In this document: one piece after another, positions 47,851 to 61,359 of the stretch
Layout of the letters: every line of letters starts with the position of its first letter
How positions within the stretch are numbered: position 1 is the stretch's first letter
Origin: Apteryx mantelli
Lineage: Eukaryota; Chordata; Aves; Apterygiformes; Apterygidae
Length of the DNA: 64,000 bases
Assembly (NCBI RefSeq): GCF_036417845.1
Contig: NC_090011.1
Span: 372,001 to 436,000 of the forward strand
Reading direction: 5' to 3'
Made by a program: the position numbers and the translations under genes
Notes under the pieces: generated by a model
The model's database searches: none
Seen by the model: the letters and a program-made list of their open reading frames with translations, nothing else
Told to the model about the DNA's origin: nothing

Positions 47851-49984
47851 GTTGGGATTGTAACAATCTTTGAGGCTTGAATAGTCCAGTTGGCTGTTAT
47901 AGTCCAGTAGTAATCCAGTCTCAAAGTCCATAATTTTCAGTAGGCAGTGTCATCTGCCCAAGTGGCACAGTGGTCATTAATATTAGTGAAGAGGGGAAGA
48001 GGTACAAGCATTACGGCAACTGGATCTTCTTGCTTGTGCCTTAATTGAACAAGGGGCAGATCACAGCTGTACCAAAAATAAGGACACACAAAATTCCTTG
48101 AAGATACCTCCACAGGCTATTTAGTTTTAACTCCCCCTCCTTCCCACCCACAGCAAATCCAAAAGTAATCCTTATCCCTCAGAAACAAAGGGTGGGGCAA
48201 GCTTGTGGCTTGTGTGTTATCATCTACCTTGTGTGTGCAAGTATTAGATCTACTTATTAGTACATTATTATATTATGAGTAGTACATTCAACTTTATTGT
48301 TTCAGGCTTTTCTGTAAGGCTTTGTTTTTTGCTCTTGTTTTTTGTGGGACAACAGATTTTAATACAGCTCCATCAACAACCAATAACTGACCAAGCTACA
48401 ATGCCACAGTGGAAACTATGAGGCAAGTCTGAGGAGCTGAGATGCCCACAGTTGAGATACTGCCAGAAAAACCTGGGGCGGTATCAGTTGCTGGGCTTGA
48501 ACTATAGGATGTGCTGTGTGTGGCTCACTCTGTTGGACTCAGAGAGGGTTCCTGCAATTGCCAGCATTTTTAACTTGGCTCTACATCCTATAGCGAGGAT
48601 TTTAGCTGTTGTATTAATTCTTGTGTTAATTACAGACATCTAGCAAATCAGGTAATGACTATACACTGCCCAGAAGAACTGCAGGCTACCTCAGACTTTA
48701 ATGAGTCATCACAAGGCAAACCAGATAGGAAAAAACAAATGTCTCCAAGAAGATCCTCTGTTTGCTCCTGATTAGGAGCCTTGAGCAATAGGACAGTTTG
48801 CAACATCCTTGCTGGACCCATGATTCCTGGACTACCAAAGGAGAAGGGGAACAACAACCTGTAGGCCAGTGAATATGGCATTGCCATTGCTAGCAAGGCC
48901 ACAGGCTCTGTATTAAGCTAACTTTGCAGGCCACGTGTGTCAGGTTTTTGCTTGCTTGGAACTTTATTTTGATCTAACTGGAATAACCAGTAATTCCTTC
49001 AGTGAGATTCTTCATGGTTAGATAGCTAACCCGTAATAAAACCTCTGTCTACTTAGCTGTGTCTAACTATGCACTGCCATAGCAAGTTGTTATTTTGCAA
49101 GTGACTAGCCAAAGATCCTAGAATGATGGTGCAATGTGAAGGAGTGGAGACTCAGACTGGAAGCAGGGACTTCTGTCAGGCCTATAGACAACTCTGTACA
49201 ATTCCCCTCTGCTTTTTCTCTCCACCGCTCTCTCCTCCTCCTACCTGTTTAGCTGCCTGCATTTGGAGGATCTGAAGCCCAGCTCTGATGTGGCGCAGCT
49301 GCATAACCTTGGCCCAGACTTCTGAGACAACTGCTAGTGTGTGAAACATCCTCCAAGAAGACAACAAGGCTGACAACAAGGGTAGGCTAGGCAAAAATTT
49401 TGAGTCAGATGAAGTTGTTGCTATCAACAGCAAAAGGGATGGAACTGGTTTGAACATCATAATCATACACTACCTTTTCCAGTAATGACAGGAAATAGCA
49501 CTATTTATGTATCGGGGCTAAATTAGATGACATGACAAGGTAAGATGTACCTGTGTACTGAAAAAGGTAAGTTGTAAATATAATTTTACTTACAGTAAAA
49601 GAGAATGTACTGGCAAACAGATTAATTATATGTGGAAAGGGAAACATCCCACCATTGTCAACCTGTTATGGGGAGATATTTGGGGTCAGTTTTTAAGGGA
49701 TGGATCCTTAAGGGAATTATTGCTCTGTATCTTTTAAGGCACCCTATTGTATGGTTAATTGCATTTGTATGTATGGCTTTATCAATTATGATAATCATAA
49801 CAAGGTAAAAATGCTTATGTTCATGGTTACAAGTAAATATAATGAAAATAACACCAAAATGAACATCAGCAGTTATGTACACTATGAGTGATATTATTGA
49901 TATGACAGGTGTAACTTGTAATAAGAGAGGAAGGGATTTCATACAAGACTGTTTTGTGTTAGTTCATGCAATGCAATGTGCTGT
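47851..49984. other. AT-rich spacer, possible retroviral remnant
   Basis: No clear gene. A short frame ending in a hydrophobic stretch (ARILAVVLILVLITD, near 48600) and an LTR-like polyadenylation context (gtaataaaacctctgtctac, near 49030) would fit the 3' half of a decayed retrovirus, but neither is decisive. Confidence 0.3.
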
Positions 49985-50601
49985 TGCAGCAAGGAAGGCC
50001 AACAACATCCTGGGCTGCATTAAGGGGAGCGTTGCCAGCAGGTCGAGGGAGGTGATCCTTCCCCTCTACTCAGACCTCATAAGGACTGATGTGTCCAGGT
50101 CTGGGCTCCCCAGCACACGAAAGACATGGACCTACTGGGGTGAGTCCAGCAAAAGGTCACAAAGATGATTAAGGGACTGGAGAATCTGACATATAAGGAA
50201 AGGCTGAGAGAGCAGGGATTGCTTAGCCTGGAGAAGAGAAGGCTTGGCGGGGGGGTGGATCTTATCCATATGTATAAATATCTGATGTGGGGATAGTAAA
50301 GAAGATGGGGCTGGACTCTTCTCAGTGATAGCTAGTGACAAGACAAGAGGAAATGGACACAAACTGAAATACAGGTAATTCTGTTTAGACATAAGAAAAA
50401 ACTTTTTGACTTCGAGGGTGACTGAGCACTGGAACAAGTTGCCCAGAGAGGTTGTGGAGTCTCCGTTCCTGGAGACATTCAAACCCCAAGTAGACACAGT
50501 CCAGAGCAACCTGTTCTACGTACCTCTGTTTTGAGCAGGGGGATTGGACTAGATGATCTACGGGGTCCCTTCCAACTTCAACGAGTCTGTGATTCTGTGA
50601 A
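49985..50601 (+). mobile_element. CR1 LINE 3' region, forward orientation
   Basis: Begins with 'aaggccaacaacatcctggg' and 'tcccctctactcagacctca' (end of the RT-coding region), continues with 'gaaaaaactttttgac', 'gactgagcactggaacaagt' and 'tgcccagagaggttgtggag', and ends 'ggtcccttccaacttcaacg' plus gattctgtga, the CR1 3' end. Stops and indels mark an inactive 5'-truncated copy. The left 15-20 bp are approximate. Confidence 0.92.
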
Positions 50602-53600
50602 TGGACTCTATAGGTACCTGAGGGTGTGGATGGAAAAACAGTAAGCAGAAGACAGCAGGCCAAAGAGAGGAAAAGCATGTGCTGAGAGGCAACATGCAAC
50701 AGTCACCCAAAGACTGGTTAGCTGCAGCGATTAGTAGTGACATGGAATGCATGAGAATTAATAAATTCAGGACACTGAAAGGTTGCTGGATCTGTACAAA
50801 GCTGCTAGCACACACTAGCATTAACAACAGCTTTTGTTAACTCAGATCACATCTGAGAAGGCAGTGGCTGCTGTATGCAGACAAAGACTACAGGATTATA
50901 CACATTTCTGATGAAGCAAAGGACCCTCTGAGGGACTTCCTGAACTCCTACCTAGAAACCATTGGCCACTACAAGATGCCACAACCCTCCACTTCTGATT
51001 AAACAGCTGGGGTTGGCTTCCCAACTGTTACTCTAACCAGAACACTATGAGAGAGTGTGAGTGAATATGTATGTTGTGTGAATAGTTATGTGCTCTTAAT
51101 GACAGCCGCTAGATTCTATTAATAATAACACCTCGATTATAAAAGGTGTTCTAATGCGTATCACTTGTGATCTGTCTCCCCCTCTGACTTGATGCCCTGT
51201 CAGGGAAGGGGGAATTTATAAGCCCACCTGACTTGCCAAGGTGCACAGCAAAGAGAGCACTGCCCTACTTTTCTCTGTACCAAAACATACCCTGTGCTGG
51301 AGCTCTTCTACCTCTTGCTCTTAGCCAGGACCTTGTGGGGAGCCAGGACTGCCCTGGCTCCATGGCAGTCCACATACTGCAGTGCAGATGTGCAATGGGA
51401 GGAAAGAGAACCAAAGCACCACAACACTAGAGATACAGACCCCTGCCACTGTTCCAGTCTGCAGCACCCTGCAGGTGCTTCCCGCACAGAGTAGACAGGT
51501 GCTTACCTGCTTCTTCCACAGGCAGCTGTCATCCAAAAAAAAGTCCCTTTGTCGGTCCCTGTTGCTCTTCCTAGAAGGTAAGAAACACCCAGGTTTCCCT
51601 CCTTACTGGTCCACTGCATATCATACTGTTTTGCAGTCCCCTTCCATGGCCCTCACCTGCCCCTGATCCTCATCTGCTTTTGACTGCAGGGAGGAGTGCC
51701 TACTATGGACTCATTCAGTAGAAGAGATGAGAGACAGCCCTTAACGGCTGCACTTTCCGACTACTGCCTGACACATGTTCTTGCTGCTGCCTCTTACACC
51801 ACACTGCTTCTCTTTCTCTGCAGCAGAGCACAGGCATTCTGGCTCTCACAGCATTCATCACAGCTCACTTCTGACCCTCCACCCCAGGCACCCCTCTGCC
51901 TAACCTTCCCACTCAGACCCCACTTCTTACCTCTGAGAAGCTGACCTCAGCTCTCTCAGCAGTAGTGTAGGCTCAGCACACAACTCAATAATCACTGCTC
52001 ATGCACCAGGACCCGCACAGAACAGTTCTTAGGAAGCCATGCATCTCAGTAATGTGAGTGCCAAAAAGCAAATATCCTTCAAGGACAGGTTTTGTGTAGC
52101 TTAATCTCATCATAGGACAGGCAGAAAGTCCAGTTCAGTGCTGTCCAGCTCACCACCATAGTACATGAAGCAACTGAAGAGATACAGTACCAGGAAACTC
52201 TGTCCAGCTGCCTACTAACCTTGACTTTTCATCCGCTCCCCAACTCTTTCTCTAATCAGTATGCAAGGCCTTCTTCCTTCACAGTCCACTGCCATCCACA
52301 GCCCAACCCTGTCTCTCCAAATCTCCCTCTGTACTCACTTCATCTGGCTTCAAACTTCATCTCCTCACTCACAGGCACTGCTCATACTGTTCAGGTTCCC
52401 TTGGGTGCCACATAACAGACCTACTCTTTGACTTGTCCAACGTAGTGGGGCTACTGGCCAAACAAATACACAGAGCTTTCCAATGAGGCTGCCACAGGAG
52501 AAGAGGACAACAGGCTTAGAGAAGCAGCCTGTCTCATGACTCCCCTTCCACATCAGCACAGGCAGCTCAGTGGGACAGGCACCTTTTCCACCACTACACA
52601 CAGCACCTTTTCCATGTGAGGCAAGCTGAGACCATAGAGGAGATCCCAGTGGGCCTCCCCAAGCAGGAGTGACCCATGCTATCTTTTCATCCCCAAAGTC
52701 TGCAGTGTCCGATGGACATTACTGAAATATTCTGGCCAAACTCCTCTGGTCTCAATCCAGCCTGACTGCCCAGCTTCTACCATATCTTCATGATAGACAC
52801 TCCACAAGCACGCTTCAGGGTTGTTCTTGTGAGGCCCAAGGTTTAGGCAAGCAAGGGTTAGACAGGGCAGCCATACACCCCCAGAGCACCCCAACAGACA
52901 TGGCATGAGCAGCTCAGACAGTAGTGAAAAGGGCGTGGTACAGAGGACCTGTACATGGAGGGACCTGGAAGCAGAACCACCCTGCTGCAGCAATCCAGTC
53001 TTCATGGTGAAGGAATTGCATGTCCACTGGGCAAGCCTATAGGAGACTAGACATACCCTTCTCATCACCATCCTCTCCCACTACCTCCCCTCCTCTCAGT
53101 GGTCCTTTGTGGTACCAGTGATCCTCATAGCTGCTGCCTTCCCAGCCCCAGACAAAGGCACTGCTATTGAGAGCCACCACAGCCTCCCCCACCTCTCCTG
53201 TCACCCCAGACCTGCCCCACATCGCACTGCTCAGGCCAACCCCCTCTGCTTTCTCCACCTGACCAGCACACAGCACTGTGGGCTTGTACCCAGTGTGGGT
53301 ATGCCCTGCAACACTGCCAACAGGGACAGTCCCAGCCCTTCTGGAAAACCCTGCCTGATCCCACCAGAGATGGGAAACACCCCCCACCCAGTACTGGGAC
53401 AGTGGGAGCCATGGGTATGGGAAACCCCACCATCCCCAGAGTGCTCAGAAACAGTCCTGGGGTGCTGAGAGCAGCTCAGGGAGCATCAGGAGGGCATCTG
53501 GGCCCTCATACAGCCCTGGAGGGACCCTGGCTGTCTCCAGGGCAATGGAAAAAGCCTCCAACAGTCTCAGACATCCATGGCAACGCATACGGAAGGCTCC

Positions 53601-56600
53601 TGAGGCTGTGTAAACAACATTGGGATTCTCCAAGGGCACCCAAAATGGTGGGAGAGATCAAAGAACAGGCCGCCTCATCCTCCAGAAACATTGTGTAACC
53701 TCCTTCCCAGGGCACTGTGTTCAGGCACTTTTCCCTGTGTGTAGAGACCACAGGAACCACAGACACAAGTTTGGAGATCAAAGCAACTCTTTACTCATTA
53801 ATATGCACAAACAACAGCTAGGAGCGAACTAGCCATGGGGCTAAGCACCAGTATGCTTCCTTGGCTCTCCAGGGCACCTGAAGAGTCATTACTGGACCGG
53901 CAGTCATCCAACTGGTCGACTTCTGCTGTTGTTCAGACAAGGTCCTTGGTGTGGCTAAGTCACCCAACTGGCATCGAACTCCCCTGTTTTTTCCCTTAGG
54001 GACAGGCATCAGCTTTGATACTCTAGAGGAAAACCCTGGCCCTACATGTCTGCAGTTCTACTCTGGCACCTTTAGCACAGCCTAGACCTCAGACCACAGA
54101 GCTGAATGCTGGGTGACAGACAGGAAAGCGACAAGTCCTACATAAGAATTCACAGTTTATCATTTGGGATTCAAGGCTTACAATTCTTCATCCAGTGGTT
54201 TAGACTTTCCATTTAACAGTAAGCCATAAATCCTGAACCCTAAGCAACAGACTGTAAACCCTGGAATGCAAACTACACTTGCAGGTTTCATATTTATGGG
54301 TTGTTACATTTTAAACCTTGAACTCTAATCAGTGGCTTGAATTTTAGACCTTGAGTGATAAACAGTGAGCTCTGAGCACTATGCAATGAAGTATTAAGCC
54401 ATAACCTCTCTAGGAGAAATCCTTAGTAATAAACTCTGAAAAAGAAGCTGTAAATAAAGTAAACTGAATCCTCTGTTCTAAGCAAAGTGTTTCAACATAC
54501 ATACAAGCAAGGAAACAGTAAACAGAGATCTAGGAAACTTTTTAATCTTTCAGCAAAAATTCCCTTTCATTTGGAAGTAAAACAGAAGAGGAAGATGGAC
54601 ACCAGGCTGTAGAAACACATTACAGCTGCTGTCTCTAACTCTGCTTTTAGTCACTCTGCAAATGTGACCATATTAAAAAAATCCAATCCATATGATTACA
54701 CTGAGCTGCACTTCCAGACCTGCAGTAAGCTGGGCACTAATTCATCTCCATTAGGGACAAACAGCTAGATGTTATGTTTCATCCTCTCAGCTCCACAAAC
54801 AAACATCCTCAGCCCATGACACATATTAATGCAAACTAGTCTTTCCTTAAGGAAAGTGATCTCTGCTGAGAGAGATGAGAGTTTGTGATAACTGGCTACA
54901 ATAACTACCACCACCTCAGAAACCCCTTCTCCAGGCTCATACATCCTACCTTGAGACTCTGAAAAGAAAATGCTTCACAGTTGGGCCAGGACAGGGGTAA
55001 AGCACCACAGCTGGGGGAAACTTTTTATGATGTAAAATAGGCATTTTTAGCCGATTAACCACATTATGATTATTTGCCATCCGAGCTACCTAACCACTTG
55101 CATGTCTCTCAGACTTCCACTGCTGGGCATACATGTTACCCAGCTAATGTCCACACCCAGCTTCAGTCCCACAAAAACATACTCCAGCCCCTCCACCCAG
55201 CAGCACCCAAAATTCTGCAGTCTCCCCTATCTCCAACTAATGCCCAACTATTTAATTTCACAGACCGCTAGCACACAACTCGCTACCCTGACTCCTCACA
55301 CATGCTTGGCAAATACTGCCACTAACACTTGTAAACACCCCAAAAGAACACACACGACACGACCCCAGTCTTTCTTTGCTATAGACACTCACTGCCAACA
55401 CTGGAAGCCAGGCACATGCTTTCTACAGGCACCGGACCCTACAGCCTACTTGAACTACTAAACCCATCATCCCACACAATGGGCAGAACAGCAAGTTCTT
55501 GGAAAATACACCTCCACTTTGCTCAAGCTCAGTCCACTTGACCTATCTTCCAATGCAACAGCTTAGCCACAACTGCCCTCCCATCTACACTTTCATCTCA
55601 TGGCACTGAATAGGCTGCCACCATAATAGCTGTCACTGCCCTCTCTAAACCCGTCTGTACCTGATGTTAACAGACCACAACACCAACAGCTAGCCTGTCC
55701 TGCTGTTTCTTTCATCACTGCCTCCACTTCTGGTCTCCCTCCACTGCCCACCAATTACTAACCCCACCTGTGTTCCTCAGTGAAAAACCAACCACCTTCT
55801 CTTGAACATTATTCCTTTCCACAGATAGAACCTCTCACACCCCAAAAGGCAGTAAAGCTCTGGAACTGGGGAAAGAAGACAAGACAGGATAAGGACATTC
55901 CTGAGAAAGACTGCTTCTTTCAGATTCAGGAATAAGCCACCAGATGATCAGTACTGCCACACACAAGGCAGCTGCCCAGAAAGCCCTAACACAGCGGAAC
56001 AGCGCAAGACGCCAGTACAGGCTGCTGGGAAAAAAGGGCTAGAGGGCAAAGCTTGCTTACACAGCAATGGCTGGCAGAGCTCAGATGACCAGCTCAAAAG
56101 ACCTAAGCCAAGAAATCGCAATATGGTTTGGCAACACTAGCACAGAGAGCTAGGTGAAAAGGACCAGAAAATACAGCTCCACAGAGAAGAAGGGTCAGCA
56201 AGCCTGAGACAGCCGCTGCTAGGACAGCTGGCTAGAAACACCTGACACAAGAACAGCACAACACCACACTCCTGCTTCAGCATAGAGTGCACGAGAAGAT
56301 GTGCCCAACTGGTACCAGAGGGACTGGCAACTTCAGTCAGTGCCCATGGTGGCTTTCAACATAGAACAATGATGCAAACAATGTTTTTCAGGCAGTATAA
56401 ACCATGCAAATAACAGCTTGGAGGGGGGAACCACCACTAGCAAGACAGACCAATACTGACGCAGCTGGCAAAGAAAGGCTGGAGCTGTCCTGCCAGGCAT
56501 GTCCTCCACACTTACCCTCAAAATCCCTCTCCTGCAAAGCACCTACCTCACCTGTTCTCACCATAGCTCTACACTGGCTCCTTCTCCAGAGAGCCCTCCC

Positions 56601-57641
56601 AGCCTCTGTCCTGATGGATGCCAGGAGCAGCGCCATTAGGCTAAAGAGACTGTAACATGTAAACCAGATACTCAAGGACAAATACATCAGCTTACTCCAA
56701 GAGCCTTTGAAGTGGATCCATCAGCAGCTGGGCTGCTGAAGCTCTTGCGTTCCCTGGTGAAATTCAGGGGTTGCCCTGAAGTACATCAGTATTACCTCCT
56801 GATGGAGGAGGAAGGATGAATGCTCTCACTGTCAGCTAGGTAACTGTTTTGCTCATAAGTGTGAGAATTAGTGAAGTAATGAATTAGCTAATAATTTAGA
56901 CTAGTCTATTGAAAAGGGATGGAGGCCTTGTTTGCTTTCTACCTAATAACCTCACAAAATAAAGTTGGATTCACACAGTACATTGTCCTGTAGATCTGAG
57001 AGATGTAAATGAACCATGAGTCATGTAGCCAGGCTACAAACTGCCTTGCTGAAAATCGCTATTTTAGCCGAATTGGAAGGACCCGCACCCATTGGCCCAG
57101 GTGCCAGACAACCCCTTCCCACTGAATTGAATTCCTGGATGGTTATTTGTGAGCCAGGACATCTCCCTCCCACAGTAAAGAGAGGGAACATTGAAACTGG
57201 TAGCTTAAATGGCAGCATCTTCCAAGAGGTTCTCTAACCTCTGTTAGTGGATTTACTGCTATGCATCTCAAAAGATAAAAACCAGGGGAGAACATCAGCT
57301 AAAGCAAATGTAAAGGAAAAGAGCCACCTGTTTCTATGCAAAAGGGGAAAGCAAAACATGGAAACTGGGCAGCACCCTCAATCACTACCGAACATAGGCT
57401 ACGGAAAATGTGTTTACATAAAGGTCTCTCTCCAACTTCTCAACTCCTCCAACTCTCCAACTCCTGTTTTACAGCAATTGGCTGGGTCTCCCTCACTAAC
57501 TCCCTTATGATAATCCTCTGGGACCTTGATCAGGGGATAGGGGAGATGCTGAATGATTTAAGAAGGCAATGACTATGGAGCCAGAGGATGCCAGGAAGGT
57601 GAGCTCAGGCAGATACTAGAATCTAACGGCGCTGAACCTGG
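50602..57641. other. AT-rich intergenic DNA, no gene recognised
   Basis: About 7 kb without an exon I can support. An open stretch at about 50880-51000 reads ISDEAKDPLRDFLNSYLETI but I cannot place it. A degenerate series of aaaccctgaa-like motifs occurs at 54180-54440. From about 57000 the DNA may belong to the decayed gag region of the retrovirus that follows. Confidence 0.4.
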
Positions 57642-57998
57642 ATGGCAAATATGCAGAAACCTAGGTCGAGGCTTGATTCAGTGGAAGTACTAGCAGCCAC
57701 TACTCCCACTTCTAGGGATTCAAGTCCTGAGATGATGGTTGCAGTTAATGATTGCTACTTTACGTCACTTCTTCTTCACACAGGAGCCCGAATTTCAGTG
57801 GTAAATAGGGACACACATAGAGGGCAACTTCCACTTAGCAAACAGCTAGTTTCTGTCATAGACTTCAATGGACAAGTCACTACACACCCACTGGTCAGGG
57901 CTAAATTAATTCTGTCTAACGGACAAACAGTCTGCCCAACCTTGCTGTTAGGTCCCCACAATATCTTAGGTATGGATATACTGAAGGGCCAGTTGTGA
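57642..57998 (+). mobile_element. Retroviral protease-like remnant of a decayed endogenous retrovirus
   Basis: A 118-codon open frame with the layout of a retroviral aspartic protease: SLLLHTGARISVV at residues 42-54 in place of the usual L-D-T-G-A site, and HNILGMDIL near the end, matching the G-x-D-x-L flap-distal motif. The catalytic Asp codon reads CAC (His) at 57777-57779, so the enzyme would be inactive. It lies directly upstream of the RT remnant in the same orientation. Confidence 0.7.
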
Positions 57999-58149
57999 GT
58001 GGACTTGTAAGGGAAAACGGGGACACCACCCCTTTTGCCCCACAGTTTACACCTTGCATCGATGCATCCTTAACTGTTAGCTTTGTACAAATGGCTGCTC
58101 CTCTACCACACTAGTGGTAGCTAGTTAATGTTCCACAGCACAAGTTACC

Positions 58150-58594
58150 TTCTGATGCCCTCATTGTCAAGACTCATTCCCCTTACAATTTTCCTGGATG
58201 GCCTGTAAAGAAACCTAATGGCATGTAGCAGCTAATGATAGATTATAGAGCCCTGAATGGTGTCACTGAACCACTTATTGCAGCTGTTCCCGGTATAACA
58301 GTTATAATCAATTCTCTTAATGAACATGCCTTTCCATGGACAGCGACCAGATGTGAAGGATATGGTTTTCTTATGATCCCAATACCAGAGGCAAATAGGA
58401 AGAGATTTGATTTCACAAGGCAGGTACTCCAATATACATTTACTTGCTTACTGCAAGGTTTTAAACATAATCCTACCACTGCTCTTACAGTATTGGCTAA
58501 AAGGCTGCAAACATTAAAATTACCAGAAGAGGTCACTATTGTACAGTATATAGACAATGTATCTCTACATTGTCACATACGCTGGAGCTTTTAA
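58150..58594 (+). mobile_element. Reverse transcriptase remnant of the same element
   Basis: Reads FPGWPVKKPNG, then an in-frame TAG at 58226-58228, then MIDYRALNGVTEPLIAAVP, the finger-palm region of retroviral RT. The active site is YIDN at 58547-58558, with the second catalytic Asp replaced by Asn. Beyond 58594 the frame breaks up, with fragments to about 58900. Class assignment is left open. Confidence 0.8.
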
Positions 58595-59227
58595 AGGAAA
58601 ATGTAACTCTATATCAATCACTGGGACCCATCCCCCCTACGTGGCCCATCTTGCTACATATTCAGGTGGGAGAGAAGGGGTATTGGTGGGGATTTTGGTA
58701 ACAAGATCCTGCTGGTTCCAAGGAACACCCCATGGCTGTTGGTTCCAAGTCATGGCAGAATGCTTGACATAACTACTCCACCTTCGAGAAAGTGCTATTA
58801 GAAGCTTACAAAAGGACTGGTAGCAACCGAACCCTTGACCCAAGGAGGGAGAATAATATTGCCTCTGCCAACACCTATTCTCAGACACATTCTTGCTGGT
58901 AAACCAGTACCTTTAGAGGTAGCACATAAGACCACTGTAGAGAGCTGGACACTGTATTTCCATCACTGTGTTGTTAAGGAAATTTCCACTATACTCTAGT
59001 TTTGCATAAAAAAAGAACATGCAAGGTCACATGCCCTGCAAGCAGAACATCTTATCTGACCTTGCTTTAGCCCTGTTTTTCATACAAATTTGAAGAACTG
59101 CAAAGAAGCCAGTTTAATCCAACCAGCAGTACAAAAGTTGTTCAAAGGTAACACCAGAAGTGCAAAATCAGCTAATGAATAATTAGAAGATGGACCATTT
59201 AAGGCTGTCACAGAACTATCTCATACT

Positions 59228-59458
59228 GTAACACAGCAAGGGGATTGGTAGAACTAAGAATCATGGACAGATCTGGTTGGTTATGTAAACTAAAGTATTG
59301 AATATGTAACAACTTACCATTGCTTAAAAGTTGTAACAAAAGGGTGCTCAGGGTCCCTTCTTGTGCTCCCAGCCAAGAGGCACCTTATTGCTAGCAATAA
59401 ATCTTTAAAAACTTAGAAATCTGACTCCTGCTGCTTATTACCGGCACCCGTGAACGAA
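59228..59458 (+). mobile_element. LTR-like segment inside the pol remnant
   Basis: The stretch contains an AATAAA context (gctagcaataaatctttaaa), then 'gactcctgctgcttattacc' and ends gtgaacgaaca, resembling the R/U5 end of an avian LTR. It interrupts pol between RT and RNase H. The start at tgtaacacagcaagg is a guess; I see no target-site duplication. Confidence 0.45.
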
Positions 59459-59541
59459 CAAAAGAGAACACACAATTTTAACAGTGTAACCACAGGTAGC
59501 TTTACTAAGGAGAAGTTGTTGAAGTTGCAGAGCATATAGGA

Positions 59542-59862
59542 ATGCCCACTGAATACATGGAGCCTCCATACTCTCCTATTCAAGATGTCCCTGAATTCCA
59601 CCCCTGTCAGCCAGATGGTGTCTGGTTTACTGATGGAAGTGCTTGCAAAATACAGGGTAAATGGCAAGAAAAGGCTGCCGCCACATCTGTAGCCAATAAA
59701 TGTGCAGTGACTGAGCAGACAGAAGGTTCCACTCAGTTAGCAGAGCTCTATACCTTTGTGCTAGCTCTCCAAAATGGTGCCCAGGCCCTATTCGCCAATT
59801 CTTTTGCTGTTTGGGCTGGTGCTACACAAAGGCCAGGAAATTGGGCAACATGCAACTGGTAG
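59542..59862 (+). mobile_element. RNase H-like remnant of the endogenous retrovirus
   Basis: A 106-codon open frame with VWFTDGSACK (first catalytic Asp) and STQLAELYTF (catalytic Glu helix), the N-terminal half of a retroviral RNase H, preceded by a connection-like stretch. It ends before the later catalytic residues; continuation would need a frameshift. Confidence 0.72.
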
Positions 59863-59976
59863 ATAGGAAATTGAGCTGTTTGAGGAAGGGAATATTGAAA
59901 GCAGATACACGGTATCGCTAACTCCCATCCTATTACTATATGACATGTAGTAGCATACCAGAAAAATACCACTCTG

Positions 59977-60471
59977 GTGGCCAAATGGAACAACATGACC
60001 GACCACTTAGCCAGTATAAACATGGCAGGATTTTCTTCTACCTTGAGTACTGAATGGCTGCATGAATGGTTGGGACACCCTGGAGCATATGACCTCTATC
60101 AGCATGCAGGGAGGTGGGGCTGGCCAATTATTAAGCAACAAGCAGTTCATATAGTGAAAACCTGTAGATTTTGTAATGAAATGAAGGATTATCTTGTAAA
60201 AAGCCAACAACAAGCAAACCTCATGGAACAAAAAAGTCCTTTGGGGTACTTGGCAAGTATTGGAACCATGATACGTATGTCTGAGGGGTGGAAATTTATT
60301 GTGACCAGAGTTGAAATAGTGAGTGGTTTAGGTAATGTTTACCCTGAATGCATCGCATCTGGATTGGCGACAATAACACGATTAAACCGATGGACAACTA
60401 TGATCTTACCCAGCTGCAATCCTACCTTACGCCACAGAATCAACCATGAAAGACATTTTTGCAGCTCTTAA
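59977..60471 (+). mobile_element. Integrase-like remnant of the endogenous retrovirus
   Basis: A 164-codon open frame showing the N-terminal zinc-binding pattern (HEWLGH ... CRFC), and the start of the core, where VEIVSGLGNVYP replaces the usual V-D-T-x-S-G, so the first catalytic Asp is Glu or lost. It runs into unrelated sequence at the end. Order protease, RT, RNase H, integrase is that of a retroviral pol gene. Confidence 0.75.
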
Positions 60472-61332
60472 CTCCCCTGTCTCCTCCCAAGTCTCACTCA
60501 TGTCATGTGTCTGTGGCTTATCACGCCTAGACATTAGATCAAATGAGAAGGATGACTCTGGGGTCACAGCAGTCTTGCCAGACTTTTGGCAAGGATGAGA
60601 ATCAAAAGGATTCTCCTATTTTAGGATTTTCACTGGCTTCAGCACTGTTTGGATACATTCCAGATGGATTTGACAGTAACCGTGATGGAAGATTTGACAG
60701 TAACTGTGATGGAAGAAAGAAAATGTTTCTCAAGTGAGAGAGAAAATTTCTCTGCTCTTGCCTTGCTCTTTGTTGTCTCCATGCTTATGGCCTAATGAAA
60801 CCCAAACCAGCATCAGCCCTTCCCTTCCAGAAGCTGAATGAGTACAATCACATCCCTTAATTTGTTCATTCCTTTGTTCTTTCTAGGGCAAGCCCAATGC
60901 AGTCCCCCACTGCCATCAGTTATATCCCAGTTTCCTCCATTTGGTGACATCTCAGGGGTCTGTGGCTCTCCCTGCCCCACGGCCTTCCTGGAGAGTGGGC
61001 AGTGGGGTGAGGACAGTTCTCTAAAATGCCCGGTGCAGCCCCCTGCCCATTGCAGGGCCACCCTGGCCGGGTCAGGGGGGTGAGGAAGCACCCTGCAGCT
61101 GCTCTGTGACATGGGCTGAGGTCACAGTGTGGCTCTCCTGTGTCACAGACACAGATCCCTTCTTCCCACAGTTACTCATGTCTGCTTTTCTCTAGAGGAG
61201 CTGCTTTGCAATGAGACGGAAGACAAAGGGAAGCAGTGGGACAGTGCCAAAGCTGTTTGGTGAAGTGTGGACAAGGAGATGAGAGAGGAGGTGTTTCCTG
61301 ATAGGAAACAATAAAAATCTTTCACCCTCTAG
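60472..61332. other. Spacer between the retroviral remnant and the plus-strand gene
   Basis: No coding exon found. Contains a 24-bp direct duplication at 60667-60714 (gatttgacagtaaccgtgat type). Possible acceptors near 60890 (ttgttctttctag) and 61195 (ttttctctag) might start 5' untranslated exons of the gene that follows. Confidence 0.35.
60667..60714. repeat. 24-bp tandem duplication
   Basis: Two adjacent copies of a 24-bp unit (60667-60690 and 60691-60714) with one mismatch. Confidence 0.9.
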
Positions 61333-61359
61333 CTGCACGTGTTGACCCAAAGCAAGGGC

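Noticed and set aside
53738-54000. Possible LTR in reverse orientation
   Set aside because: It begins TGTGTAG on the plus strand and has a weak AATGAGTAAAG signal on the minus strand, but I could not define the other end, inverted termini or a target duplication.
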